64,000 bases of DNA from Methylocapsa aurea (GTDB taxonomy: Bacteria > Pseudomonadota > Alphaproteobacteria > Rhizobiales > Beijerinckiaceae), in assembly GCF_000746085.1 (NCBI RefSeq), contig NZ_JQKO01000001.1:186001-250000 (forward strand), given 5' to 3'. Under the pieces are notes generated by a model. The model was not told the DNA's origin. It did no database searches and saw nothing but the letters and a program-made list of their open reading frames with translations. The first letter of the stretch is position 1. Every line of letters starts with the position of its first letter. Shown here in pieces: positions 1 to 9,016 of this stretch. A program made the position numbers and the translations under genes.

Positions 1-583
1 TCCACAAGGCGGCCGGAAAGAAGGAATAAGAAATGATCATGCCGGTGTGCTGCAGCCGCGAGGAGGCGGCGCCGCCGAGAATGAAGATCAGCGCCGCGAG
101 GACCGCTCCGGCCGGATGCCAGCGCCAGCGCCGGCACAGGCCAAGCACGCCAAATCCGCCGAAGGCGAGATGGGCGAGGATCACGGCATCGAACAGCTGC
201 ATCGAGGCGTTTGGCGCGACCAGCGCGAAAAGCGCCATGCTCGGCGTGAAGATCAAGGATTGCGGATCGGCGATCGCCGGATGTCCGGCGAAATGATAGC
301 GGTTCCAGAGTGGAACTTCGCCGTGCTGGAGCGCATCGGCGAGAAAACGGAACATCGGGTAGAAATGGTTCTTTGAATCCCAGGGCACAACGGTTCCGCT
401 GGCGAGCCAACAGGCGAGAGCCAGACCGCAAAAACAGGCGAGGCTCGCAAGCGCGATCCAGGTCGCCTTGGGGGTCCACGCTGGCGCGGATGCGCGCTCT
501 AAGGCATCGGCGGAATTCAGGCCGCGCCGCGCAAGGCCAAGGCCGGGGGCGGCGGGAGAGGAGGCTGTATCCAGAAGCGACAT
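1..583 (-). CDS. YfhO-like integral membrane protein, 5' part only (runs off the left edge)
   Basis: An open frame runs from an ATG at 583 leftward to the window edge without a stop, giving the first 194 residues. It has a membrane helix at about 41-62, then a periplasm-like segment with WDSKNHFYP (68-76), PLWN (91-94) and AGHPAIADPQ (99-108), then helices at about 129-150 and 157-175. The pattern of an acidic residue after helix 1 followed by PLWN and G-x-P is typical of the YfhO / GT-C-like membrane protein family, linked to glycosylation of cell-surface polymers. The family is usually 700-900 residues, so most of the gene lies outside. Function beyond family is not inferable. Confidence 0.75.
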   Translation of the reverse strand, partial: MSLLDTASSPAAPGLGLARRGLNSADALERASAPAWTPKATWIALASLACFCGLALACWLASGTVVPWDSKNHFYPMFRFLADALQHGEVPLWNRYHFAGHPAIADPQSLIFTPSMALFALVAPNASMQLFDAVILAHLAFGGFGVLGLCRRWRWHPAGAVLAALIFILGGAASSRLQHTGMIISYSFFPAALW

Positions 584-1011
584 GATTTGGTCCGAGATGG
601 CGAGTCCGATGCAGGCGCATAGTATAGGCAAATTCAAGGCGAATTCATGCGGCCAGTCTTAGACCGGTGGGCCGGACCTTGGTTGACCAGGATAAATCCC
701 TACCGCAAGACTGCGGTTCACAGCGGCGATCGCAGTGCGGGCGCCGGTCAAAAATGGCGAGGTTGGGCAAGGAGGATGGGGATCTCGCAAACGAATAACG
801 CATAGGGACGCTGGTTACGAAGCGGGTTGCTTTAGTCCTGTCATTTCCTCCCGAAATCATTTTATATATAGTCTACAAACTTTATCTTATTTTATATCTT
901 TCGATAAGCCCCCAATTGGATTTCTTTGCCTTGTAGCTTGTGTCTTCGTGAATGGCGCGATTTGATGTCGTCATGGAACATTTTTCTTAACCCGGATACC
1001 GTGAACCCGCC
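584..1011. other. Intergenic region, no gene supported
   Basis: This 428-bp stretch lies between divergently transcribed genes. Positions 855-925 are strikingly AT-rich for this genome and could hold promoters for one or both neighbours. The short open frames here have no recognisable protein features or convincing ribosome binding sites. Confidence 0.4.
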
Positions 1012-1575
1012 ATGAACGATATGATCGAGCTACTCAAGACCAGACGCTCTGCGCCGGCCGCCTCTCTGACCGAACCGGGTCCCAATGGCGCGGAAATCGA
1101 CAGCCTGCTTCGGGTCGCCGCACGGGTCCCCGATCACGGCAAGCTCGCGCCATGGCGGTTCATTGTCTTTGAGGGCGAAGGCCGCGACCGCGCCGGCGCT
1201 ATCGTCGCGGAGGTCTATGCGAAGTCCCATCCCGACGCCGATTTGACGCGGCTGGCCGCGGAAAAAAAGCGCTTTTCGCTCGCCCCGCTCGTCATCGGCG
1301 TCGTCTCCCGCGCTGGCCGCCATGAGAAAATCCCGGAATGGGAGCAGGTTTTATCGGCGGGCGCGGTCTGCATGAATCTGATCGTGGCGGCCAACGCGCT
1401 TGGCTTCGCGTCGGTCTGGCTTTCGGAATGGTACGCCTATGACCGCGCAGTCCTGGCCCGTCTTGGCGTTGCGGAGAACGAAAAGATGGCTGGCTTCATT
1501 CATATTGGCCGAGCCGATTCCCCACGCGAGGATCGGCCGCGACCGGCGCTGGCCGATATCGTTACCCGGTTTTAG
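1012..1575 (+). CDS. Nitroreductase family protein (YdjA-like)
   Basis: The 187-residue product is a small FMN-dependent oxidoreductase of the nitroreductase superfamily, close in size to E. coli YdjA (183). The N-terminal RRS motif (12-14) is the usual FMN-phosphate contact. The segment around PDHGKLAPWRF (40-50) and the C-terminal GFIHIGRAD are typical of the YdjA branch. Such proteins use NAD(P)H; the physiological substrate is generally unknown. It stands alone, with a divergent YfhO-like gene on its left and a convergent HTH gene on its right. Confidence 0.85.
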   Translation: MNDMIELLKTRRSAPAASLTEPGPNGAEIDSLLRVAARVPDHGKLAPWRFIVFEGEGRDRAGAIVAEVYAKSHPDADLTRLAAEKKRFSLAPLVIGVVSRAGRHEKIPEWEQVLSAGAVCMNLIVAANALGFASVWLSEWYAYDRAVLARLGVAENEKMAGFIHIGRADSPREDRPRPALADIVTRF

Positions 1576-1650
1576 CGCGGCGACCCAAGAAGGTGCTGGC
1601 GGCTGGGAGAGATGCGCCGGGAGAGATCATGCGTCAGAGTAGCAGCGCCT

Positions 1651-2169
1651 TCATGCCGCCGCTGCGAACTTCCGCCGGTTGGAGCCAAAGATCCGCTCCC
1701 ACAAACCGCGCGGAGCCTCTTTCACTTGGCGTGTTCGCTCGTCGGTTAAGAGCTTCACGGCGCCGGTCTGATCCTCGATCAATTTCAGCAAGCGAAGGCG
1801 CTCTTCCTGCCAGTTTTGAGCGATGCGGTTGTGATCTTCTCTGATGTGCGACCGATCGGCTTCGAGATCGGCGATCCGGCGGTCTTTCTCGGCCATGAGG
1901 TGCTTAAGCCCGATCAGTTGGATCTCGAGAATCGCCGAAGAAACGCCCGTTTCCATGTGGCCTTGACTTGGTTTCCAATCGTTCGAGGGGAGTTCGTCCG
2001 GCTCTGTTTTCGAGGTTCTTGGAAACACGCGGAACAGTTCGGCGGCGTCAATCTTGTAACCGGCCGTTCCTTTCTCGGCATAAGATAACTTGCCGGAAGA
2101 CAAAGCTTTCGAGATCGTGGATTTGGCGACGCCCGCCTCTTTAGCGGCCTGTCCGAGGCTGAAATACAT
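1651..2169 (-). CDS. Helix-turn-helix protein with C-terminal coiled coil
   Basis: The product has 172 residues. Residues 3-28 (SLGQAAKEAGVAKSTISKAL region) form a clear helix-turn-helix of the excisionase/MerR-like type. Residues 78-148 are a charged heptad-like coiled coil, and the C-terminus is basic. I chose the ATG at 2169 because the HTH begins there; the frame stays open further upstream but loses protein character. From memory, small proteins of this build occur beside replication or transfer genes on alphaproteobacterial plasmids, so this may be a plasmid-derived gene in the chromosome. The sequence GGTTTCCAATCGTTC occurs both just upstream of the start and inside the gene, a possible autoregulatory site. 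Function unknown. Confidence 0.65.
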   Translation of the reverse strand: MYFSLGQAAKEAGVAKSTISKALSSGKLSYAEKGTAGYKIDAAELFRVFPRTSKTEPDELPSNDWKPSQGHMETGVSSAILEIQLIGLKHLMAEKDRRIADLEADRSHIREDHNRIAQNWQEERLRLLKLIEDQTGAVKLLTDERTRQVKEAPRGLWERIFGSNRRKFAAAA

Positions 2170-2171
2170 GC

Positions 2172-2204
2172 GGTTTCCAATCGTTCTAGTGGGGGTTTGG
2201 AAAC
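2172..2204. promoter_or_regulatory. Inverted repeat upstream of the HTH gene, candidate operator
   Basis: GTTTCCAA at 2173-2180 and its exact complement TTGGAAAC at 2197-2204 face each other across 16 bases, just upstream of the ATG at 2169. The 15-mer GGTTTCCAATCGTTC at 2172-2186 is repeated exactly at 1970-1984 inside the gene, where a second TTGGAAAC lies at 2019-2026. The placement suits autoregulation by the encoded HTH protein, but this is inference. Confidence 0.4.
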
Positions 2205-2377
2205 TATTCGATGAAACGCTTAAGGAAACGCTAAGCAAGAGCGTGGCGTAATGTTCCAATTTGCGATGTAGGCATTCGCCCTGTGTGGCGGCGGTTGTCC
2301 TCGACGCCATTGACCCGCCGTTGGCTTGCCGCATAATCGGGCCGGCGCTTCGTCGCCTCCAAGGGGTCGCCAGTGCA

Positions 2378-3091
2378 ATGAAAATCCGCGCAGATTTCTC
2401 GCAACGGGTCGTGGTTCGTCCGGGCGAGGCCGAATGGGTCGCCTCGCCCCAGCTTGGCGTCGATCGGATCATGCTCGACCGGATCGGCGCGGAAATCGCC
2501 CGCGCCACGAGCCTGGTGCGCTTCGCGCCGGGGAGCTTCTTCCCGCATCACGAACATGGCGGCGGCGAGGAGGTCTTCGTCCTTGAAGGCGTGTTCGAGG
2601 ACGAATATGGGCGCTATCCGGCTGGAGCCTATCTCAGGGACCCGATCGGCTCCTCGCATGCGCCGTTCACCAAGGAGGGCTGCACGCTGTTCGTCAAACT
2701 GTGGCAGTTCGCCCCTGATGACAAAGCGAGAGTGGTTATTGAGACCCTTTCGGGCGCTTGGGAACAGACGGCGACGGCTGGCCTTGCGATCCAGCCCTTG
2801 CACGCCTTTGCCGGCGTATCGACCATCCTGGCCCGCATGGCGCCGGGCCTTCGCGTCGAGCGGCCGCCTCAACAAGGGGGCGAAGAAATTCTCGTCCTCG
2901 GAGGCCGGTTCAGCGATGCGGAGGGAGCCTATCCGGCGGGCGCCTGGATTCGCGACCCGGGCGGACGGGCGCATGAGCTATTTTCGGAGCATGGTTGCGT
3001 GCTCCTTGTGAAAAGTGGGCATTTGTCCCAGAACGCGTCCGAGGATTTGGCCAAGACCTTTGAGCGGCAAATTGCAAAGGCGTCGGCGTAG
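2378..3091 (+). CDS. Double-cupin (ChrR-like) protein
   Basis: The 237-residue product consists of two cupin modules of the ChrR/anti-ECF-sigma type, a barrel that often binds zinc. Module 1 (about 25-112) keeps a metal site: His57, His58, His60, Glu64 and His94. Module 2 (about 140-212) repeats the framework (GEEILVLGG, YPAGAWIRDP), but the HHEH stretch is replaced by residues lacking histidine, so it has probably lost metal. I chose the ATG at 2378, preceded by AAGGGG, over upstream in-frame starts because the conserved part begins soon after. No sigma factor gene is adjacent, so it is more likely a stand-alone cupin than an anti-sigma factor. Confidence 0.8.
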   Translation: MKIRADFSQRVVVRPGEAEWVASPQLGVDRIMLDRIGAEIARATSLVRFAPGSFFPHHEHGGGEEVFVLEGVFEDEYGRYPAGAYLRDPIGSSHAPFTKEGCTLFVKLWQFAPDDKARVVIETLSGAWEQTATAGLAIQPLHAFAGVSTILARMAPGLRVERPPQQGGEEILVLGGRFSDAEGAYPAGAWIRDPGGRAHELFSEHGCVLLVKSGHLSQNASEDLAKTFERQIAKASA

Positions 3092-3130
3092 GGACCTCCG
3101 CCCAAATCGCCAAACGTCGAACCGCCTCGT

Positions 3131-5677
3131 TCAGCGGTTCGCCGCGCTGCGCAAGGGGAGGTCCGAGGCGAAATCGCTGATCGGTTTTTGAAATTTCTCG
3201 AAATGGTCCAGACCCTGGATTTGGATCTTGGTTGGCTCGGGCGCGGCGCCGACGAAAAAACCTTCCGCCTTGAACCGCTTGAAAATCTCGAAATGGAGGT
3301 CGCTTCTGACCCGGAACAGCTTTTCCACGTCGCCGACATAGGCGCGCAGCTCGAAATCGAGGGCGTTGGCCGACATTCCCATGAACAATATTTGCGGCGC
3401 GGGCAGTTTCAATACGAGTTCATGGGTTTTCGCGACGGCGATCAGAACCTCGCGAACCCTTTCCGGATCGGCGGTTCCGGCGACCGTGAGAGGGATCGTC
3501 AGTCGGCCAGTGCGATCGTTGCGCACGAGATTCTTGACGACTCCGGTGATCAGGCTCGAATTTGGGATGATGACCTGGGCGAGATCGAAAGTCTCGATTT
3601 CGGTCGATCGCACATTGATCTTGCGCACGAAACCCTGGTCCGAGCCGACCACGATCCAGTCGCCGACGCGCACCGCGCGCTCCCATAATAAGATCAGGCC
3701 GGAAAGAAAGTTATTGACGATCGACTGCAAGCCAAAGCCGATGCCGACCGACAAGGCGCCGGCGACGATGGCGAGCTTTTCGACATTCAATCCGAGATAG
3801 CTGAGCGCGAGTCCGGCCGCGATGACGAATCCGACATAGCCGAGACTTGTCTTGATCGAATTGCTCAGACCGGAATCAAGGCCCAGGAGGGGCATCAGGC
3901 TCGAGTTGAACCATCGTTGCAGCGTATGAATCGCGGCATAGGACAGGCCGAAGATGAGGACGGCCATGGCGATGCTGGAGAGAGAAATCGTGACGTCGCC
4001 GACCTTGAAGCCAAAAAAGGCGGCGCGGAAATCGCTCGGAACATCGGCTGATTGAACGCCCCATGGCGCCAGGATCAAATAGGCGGCGATGATGAAAAGC
4101 GCGAGCTTCATCACGCCGCCCATCAAAATGGCGAGCACCTCGAGCGAGCCGCGCCGCAGCCCGCTGCTGGCGACGAGCCTTTGACTGATGCGACTTGTCG
4201 GCTTCAGTCCGGTCGCGATTGCCTCATCGATCAGAACGGTCGACATGAACCAGAGGCAGCCGACCCAGCCAGTCAGCGCCACTTGGTCAAGCAGGAAGCT
4301 GCCGAAGGCGGCGTATCCGGTCAGAATTGAGACGACAACGGCGAGCGTGATCGTCCAGGCCAGGACGCGAAGAAGCCCGAACCAGTCGCGCTGGCCGGTG
4401 AGGTCAGGACCCAGACAATCTCCGGCGGCTTCATCGGCCGCGGCCGCGCCGCCAATTCCCCATAATCCCACGCCAAGGGTGATCGCTCCGATCAAGGCGC
4501 CGAGGCCACGCAGGGCGACGGAAAATGCCAAGGACGCCCCGACGACGTCGTTCAGGGCCTCTGAGGCGCGGGTCAGCGAAACGATGGCGGCGACGCTGAT
4601 CGCGACGCGGGCGACTCTTTCGCAGACGGGGGTGCTCAGTTTCGGCAGGCGCCAATTGGGGCGGGTCGGCGCAAACAAGCCTCTTGCGATGCCGACGGTG
4701 ATGGCGACTCGAAACACGCCGTCGCTGAGCGCCAGGAAGAACGGCTCCAATCGCGCGTTGCTGAGATTGAAGGCGTCAAAAACGGCGCTGATGACATAAA
4801 CCGCGGCGATCGGGGGGGCCGCCAATGTCAAGGCGACCCACCAGGCGCCCAGTATTTTCAGAAAGCGGCCTGGGTCCTTGGCGTCGGGACTGCGCGCGAG
4901 CACGCGGCGGGCCAGCCGGGCGAGCGGTGCGTAAAGCAGAAAGATCAGCGCGACGCTGCCCCAGTAGAACAGCAGGCGGTGGCCATCGAGCCGATTGTTG
5001 ATCCCATTGATCCAATTGCGGAACACCGACTGCACGGCGCCAAGATGCTCCGGCGCTTCGCGCCAGACGTCGATCCAGAATGTGGCGCTGGTGATGCTCG
5101 ATGTCCGCACGAACAGAGAGCGGGTGAACAAGGCGCGGCGCCGGGCCGCGATCTGGGTGGCGGTCTGCTGCGCCTGGACGGCGATCAGCCGGGCGTGTTT
5201 TAAGAGTTCGTTGACGCCGTCGTAACTTTTTTGCTGATCGGCGCGCTCGGCTGTGACCGCCGGGCTTTCGGGCTCCGACTTGTCGTCCGGCTTAGGGCCG
5301 AGTTGATCCAAGCGCGTCTGGATCGCGGCGAGGCGCGGCTCAAGCCGCCCGATGATGGCATGCGCCGAGTCCGCGACGGGATCAATCAGCTGGCGGAAGG
5401 CGACCAGTTCCGGATCAGTCAGGTTATGACGGTCGAGATTTGTCTCAATTTGCTTCAGGGCCGCGTGAATCTTGTCGAGTTCTGGGCCGGCTGGCGCCGG
5501 CTCGGGCGCCTCCGGTCCTGCCGCGATGGGCGGGGCGACTTCCGGCGCGGCGGGCGGCGGAGCCGGCGTCTGCGCTTGCGCTGCGGATAGTTGGGTGCGA
5601 GCGGGGCCCTTTGCTTGCGACGGCCCGCCGGAAAGGAGCGCGACGAAAGTCAAGGCGCAGGCAAGGAATTTCAGCAA
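3131..5677 (-). CDS. Large MscS-family mechanosensitive channel with DUF3772 domain
   Basis: The 848-residue product starts with a signal peptide (about 1-22), followed by a Pro/Ala-rich linker and a periplasmic DUF3772 domain (about 65-200). Multiple membrane helices follow (about 240-620), then the conserved MscS pore helix and beta domain (about 630-830) with GIGFGLQSIVNNFLSGLILL and IPNSSLITG. Such channels open under membrane tension and release solutes during hypo-osmotic shock; the large periplasmic variants resemble MscK/YbdG-type relatives. The gene stands between the convergent cupin gene and the co-oriented epmB. Spacing to epmB is 120 bp, so it may or may not be co-transcribed. 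Confidence 0.9.
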   Translation of the reverse strand: MLKFLACALTFVALLSGGPSQAKGPARTQLSAAQAQTPAPPPAAPEVAPPIAAGPEAPEPAPAGPELDKIHAALKQIETNLDRHNLTDPELVAFRQLIDPVADSAHAIIGRLEPRLAAIQTRLDQLGPKPDDKSEPESPAVTAERADQQKSYDGVNELLKHARLIAVQAQQTATQIAARRRALFTRSLFVRTSSITSATFWIDVWREAPEHLGAVQSVFRNWINGINNRLDGHRLLFYWGSVALIFLLYAPLARLARRVLARSPDAKDPGRFLKILGAWWVALTLAAPPIAAVYVISAVFDAFNLSNARLEPFFLALSDGVFRVAITVGIARGLFAPTRPNWRLPKLSTPVCERVARVAISVAAIVSLTRASEALNDVVGASLAFSVALRGLGALIGAITLGVGLWGIGGAAAADEAAGDCLGPDLTGQRDWFGLLRVLAWTITLAVVVSILTGYAAFGSFLLDQVALTGWVGCLWFMSTVLIDEAIATGLKPTSRISQRLVASSGLRRGSLEVLAILMGGVMKLALFIIAAYLILAPWGVQSADVPSDFRAAFFGFKVGDVTISLSSIAMAVLIFGLSYAAIHTLQRWFNSSLMPLLGLDSGLSNSIKTSLGYVGFVIAAGLALSYLGLNVEKLAIVAGALSVGIGFGLQSIVNNFLSGLILLWERAVRVGDWIVVGSDQGFVRKINVRSTEIETFDLAQVIIPNSSLITGVVKNLVRNDRTGRLTIPLTVAGTADPERVREVLIAVAKTHELVLKLPAPQILFMGMSANALDFELRAYVGDVEKLFRVRSDLHFEIFKRFKAEGFFVGAAPEPTKIQIQGLDHFEKFQKPISDFASDLPLRSAANR

Positions 5678-5797
5678 GGCTTCCCCTTGAAACGGTTGAG
5701 CATCACGCGGCGCGGCGCGATCGGTTCCCCCTCAGTCGCAGCGCCGCCGCAAATCGCCACGCAAGTTCGCATCCCGCCAAGCTCGGATCGCTCTTGA

Positions 5798-6883
5798 TCA
5801 GGGGCGCCGTGGGGACGCGGAGGACTGGCCTCGCGGGGGATAGAGATGCGAGTCTCCATGGTAATCGCTGATCCGGTAGGAATCGGCCTCGCCCGTCTTT
5901 GTCACATAATTTGGGCCAATTGGTGACTTTCCATGGCCTCCGGGGAGGTCGAGCATGTATGCCGGCTGGCAGAGCCCGGACACCCGGCCGCGCAACTGGC
6001 GCATCAAGTCGCGGCCGTGAGCGATCGGCGTCCGGAAATGCGCGGTTCCCGGCGCAAGATCGAGCTGATGCAGATAATAGGGCTTGATCCGGGCCTCGAC
6101 GAAGGCGCGCATGAGCGCGATCAGGGTTTCGATATCGTCATTGACGCCGGCGAGAAGGACACTCTGGCTCAACATTGGGATGCCCGCGTCGATGAAGCGG
6201 GCGCAGGCGGCGCGCGCCTCCGCCGTCAATTCGCGCGGATGATTGGCGTGGAGGGCGACATAGACGGTCTTGCCGGCGTCTCGTAAAATCGCGATGTGCT
6301 GATCCGTGATCGCCGCCGGATCAAGCGCCGGGACCCTTGTATGCAGCCGGATGATTTTGACATGGCCGATGGGCTTGAGCCGCGCCATGATGTCTTCAAG
6401 CCGGCGCGGCGACAGCGTCAGCGGATCGCCTCCGGTCAGAATCACTTCCCAGATCTCGGAATGAGCCGCGATATAGGCGACGGCGGCGTCGAGGGCCTTT
6501 GGCGCCAGATAAGTCGGGCTGCCCGGCCCGACCGTCGCGCGGCGAAAGCAGAACCGGCAATAGACCGGGCAAATATGCAGCAGTTTCAAAAGGGCGCGGT
6601 CGGGATAGCGATGGACGACGCCCTCGACCGGGCTGAAAGCCGCATCGCCGATCGGATCGGCCCGTTCTTCCGGGCTCACAACGAGTTCGGCCGTATCCGG
6701 CACGAATTGGCGGGCGATCGGATCGTGCGGATCAGCGGCGTCGATCAGGCCGGCGACAGTTGGCGTTAGGCCGATGGCGTAGGTTTGGGCCACCCGCTCG
6801 ATGTCGGCCTTCATTCTTGCAGGGAGGAGACCGGCTTCGACGAGATCGGCGGCGCTGCGCAGGGCCGGCGTCCTCCCGCTCAT
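5798..6883 (-). CDS. epmB: EF-P beta-lysylation protein EpmB (lysine 2,3-aminomutase family)
   Basis: The product (361 residues) is a radical-SAM, PLP-dependent lysine aminomutase. The CxxxCxxC cluster motif is Cys105, Cys109, Cys112 (CPVYCRFC). The PLP lysine is Lys319 in DLPGGHGKSP. It is shorter than clostridial KamA, as expected for EpmB, which converts (S)-alpha-lysine to (R)-beta-lysine. The start ATG at 6883 overlaps the epmA stop by 4 bp (ATGA), which shows translational coupling and fixes the start. With epmA and efp next door, the role in EF-P modification is well supported. Confidence 0.93.
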   Translation of the reverse strand: MSGRTPALRSAADLVEAGLLPARMKADIERVAQTYAIGLTPTVAGLIDAADPHDPIARQFVPDTAELVVSPEERADPIGDAAFSPVEGVVHRYPDRALLKLLHICPVYCRFCFRRATVGPGSPTYLAPKALDAAVAYIAAHSEIWEVILTGGDPLTLSPRRLEDIMARLKPIGHVKIIRLHTRVPALDPAAITDQHIAILRDAGKTVYVALHANHPRELTAEARAACARFIDAGIPMLSQSVLLAGVNDDIETLIALMRAFVEARIKPYYLHQLDLAPGTAHFRTPIAHGRDLMRQLRGRVSGLCQPAYMLDLPGGHGKSPIGPNYVTKTGEADSYRISDYHGDSHLYPPRGQSSASPRRP

Positions 6884-7932
6884 CGAATCCCCGTTATGTC
6901 CGCCACCGGCGTCCATAGAACCTGCTCGATATGGGTCGCCCCAGTGGCGAGCATCGCCAGCCGGTCGAAGCCGAGCGCAATGCCGCTGGCCTCCGGCATG
7001 ATCGCCAGCGCGTCGAGAAAATCCTCGTCGATCGGATAGGCCTCGCCGTAAATTTGCCGCCGCTCCGCCATTTCCGCCTCGAAACGCCGGCGCTGCTCGG
7101 CTGGATCGGTTAATTCGCCGAACCCATTGGCGAGTTCGACGCCGCAGGCATAGAGTTCGAAACGCTCGGCGAGCCGCCGGTCCGTCTGCAGTTTCGCCAG
7201 CGCCGCCTCGCTCGCCGGATAATCCATCAGGATCGTCGCCTGACCATGGCCGAGCTGCGGTTCGATTTTCTCCGACAGCATCTTGCTGAAAATATCCGAC
7301 CAAGTGTCGTCTTCGACGATTCGCAAGCCGCTATTTCGCGCCAGGACCGCGAAGGCGTCGCGGTTCGGTTCGTCGTCCTCGATCGTTGCAAGAAGATCGA
7401 CGCCGGCGAATCGGTCGAAAGCCTCCGCGACGCTCAAAACCTCGGGCTCGGCGAAAGGATCGGCGAAACAGCCGGCAAAGCTCAAGTCGCGCGTTCCCGC
7501 CGCGGCGGCGGTCGCGGCGAGGAGGCCGGCGCAATCTTCGACCAGTCTCTGGTAGGGCTCGTTGGCGCGGTACCATTCCAACATGGTGAATTCTGGATGG
7601 TGGAGCCTTCCCCTTTCGCGATTCCTGAACACATGGGCGAAAGTGAAAATCTTCTCCTCGCCGGCCGCAAGCAGCTTCTTGGCCGCAAATTCAGGCGATG
7701 AATGCAGATAGAGCCGGCCGCCGGCGCCCGCAGCATCGATGATCTCGGTGGAAAACGCGCTAATATGAGCTTCATTGCCCGGCGAGACCTGAAGAATCGC
7801 CGTATCCACCTCGACGAAGGATTCTGCGGCGAAGAACGCGCGCGCCGCCGCGACCATCTTGCCGCGCGCCTTGAGAAAAGGCCGCCGGTCGCGGTGAATA
7901 TGCGGCGTCCACCAAGGCGAGGGTTTGCTCAT
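6880..7932 (-). CDS. epmA: EF-P--(R)-beta-lysine ligase EpmA (GenX/PoxA)
   Basis: This 350-residue protein matches the class II lysyl-tRNA synthetase catalytic core without the N-terminal anticodon-binding domain, which is the hallmark of EpmA. Motif 2 is seen in FRNRERGRLHHPEFTMLEWY and motif 3 in GIALGFDRLAML near the C-terminus. It activates (R)-beta-lysine and transfers it to EF-P Lys34. I chose the ATG at 7932 (MSKPSPWW), eight codons inside the longest frame, as usual for the family. It is co-transcribed with epmB and divergent from efp. Confidence 0.93.
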   Translation of the reverse strand: MSKPSPWWTPHIHRDRRPFLKARGKMVAAARAFFAAESFVEVDTAILQVSPGNEAHISAFSTEIIDAAGAGGRLYLHSSPEFAAKKLLAAGEEKIFTFAHVFRNRERGRLHHPEFTMLEWYRANEPYQRLVEDCAGLLAATAAAAGTRDLSFAGCFADPFAEPEVLSVAEAFDRFAGVDLLATIEDDEPNRDAFAVLARNSGLRIVEDDTWSDIFSKMLSEKIEPQLGHGQATILMDYPASEAALAKLQTDRRLAERFELYACGVELANGFGELTDPAEQRRRFEAEMAERRQIYGEAYPIDEDFLDALAIMPEASGIALGFDRLAMLATGATHIEQVLWTPVADITGIR

Positions 7933-8007
7933 TGTGCTATTTCGCTTGAAAAGCAACCCCGAAGGCGGCTAGCGATGAGCCGGAATGTTGCGCTTATTCG
8001 CTCTTTA

Positions 8008-8055
8008 GAGCATGCCAAGAAAAAGGCGCTCGACTTTGCCGGTCGGGACATGCTC
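8008..8055. repeat. Dispersed palindromic repeat, family A
   Basis: GAGCATG (8008-8014) and CATGCTC (8049-8055) form the ends, with an AAAA...TTT inner pair. Similar elements lie at 37109-37156, 49732-49813 and 58882-58931. It sits in the 360-bp space between epmA and efp. Confidence 0.6.
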
Positions 8056-8070
8056 CAACTCCGTGAATTG

Positions 8071-8121
8071 GAGCGCGGGTTTGGCGATCAAACTGATTAT
8101 TTGATCGCCAAACCCGCGCTC
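8071..8121. repeat. Perfect 22-bp inverted repeat (hairpin) between epmA and efp
   Basis: The arm at 8071-8092 (GAGCGCGGGTTTGGC...) is exactly complementary to 8100-8121, with a 7-base loop CTGATTA. Such a long perfect stem is either a mobile palindromic element or an RNA structure in the leader of efp, whose GTG lies about 170 bp downstream. There is no T-run, so it is not a classical terminator. Confidence 0.75.
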
Positions 8122-8292
8122 TTGAGCATTTTCAAGCGAACCAGCCGCCGGTTCGCGTCAAGAAAATGCGACAAATAAAAAGTTAGGGCCGCTTTCTGAT
8201 CCTTGTGGAACCTGAAAGCGCTCCAGCCCCATTTCGCGAGCCGCGGCTTGAGCGCGCGGTTCAGCGAGCGCGTATCGTATAGAGGAAAGCCA

Positions 8293-8862
8293 GTGAAAGT
8301 CATCGCCAGTTCGATCCGCAAAGGCAATATTATCGAGAGAGAAGATGGCCAGCTCTATGTTGTCCTGACCGCCGAAAGTTTTCATCCCGGCAAAGGAACT
8401 CCGACGACGCAAATCGACATGCGGCGACTATCGGATGGCGTCAAGACGACCGACCGCTACAAGACGACCGAGCAAGTCGAACGGGCCTATGTTGAGGACT
8501 CGAATTTCAATTATCTTTACCAGGACGCCGATGGCTACACGTTCATGAATGCCGAAACCTATGATCAGGTCGTCGTGCCGCCTGAGGTGATCGGCGATCA
8601 GGCCATTTATTTGCAGGAAGGCATGACCTGCGTGTTGTCCATGTTCAATGGGGTCGCCGTCGCCATCCAATTGCCGGCGCGGGTCACGCTTGAAGTCGTT
8701 GAGACCGAACCGGCGATGAAGGGCCAGACCGCGTCGTCTTCCTATAAGCCCGCGAAGCTCTCGAACGGGGCCAGGGCCATGGTGCCGCCGCATATTTCCC
8801 CAGGAACCCGCATCGTCGTGCAGACCGAAGACGGCTCCTATGTGGAGCGCGCGAAGGACTAG
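8293..8862 (+). CDS. efp: Translation elongation factor P
   Basis: The 189-residue product has the three beta-barrel domains of EF-P, which relieves ribosome stalling at polyproline stretches. Domain I carries the loop HPGKG with Lys34, exactly the residue that EpmA modifies; epmA and epmB lie next to it on the other strand. The start is GTG at 8293, because AGAGGAAAG (8281-8289) is a strong ribosome binding site just before it and family length matches; the upstream in-frame extension has no EF-P similarity. Confidence 0.95.
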   Translation: MKVIASSIRKGNIIEREDGQLYVVLTAESFHPGKGTPTTQIDMRRLSDGVKTTDRYKTTEQVERAYVEDSNFNYLYQDADGYTFMNAETYDQVVVPPEVIGDQAIYLQEGMTCVLSMFNGVAVAIQLPARVTLEVVETEPAMKGQTASSSYKPAKLSNGARAMVPPHISPGTRIVVQTEDGSYVERAKD

Positions 8863-9016
8863 ATGCGCCGAGCCGAAACCGGCTGGCGCGGCCGATCGGC
8901 TCTCCTTCCGAACCAATCCAAGGACGCTCTCCTAGGCGTTCTGGCTTATGGGCGAGCGTAAACTTAATGGGGCGGGGACAAGGCTCGATCGCGGATTCGC
9001 ATTCGCGGATCAAACG

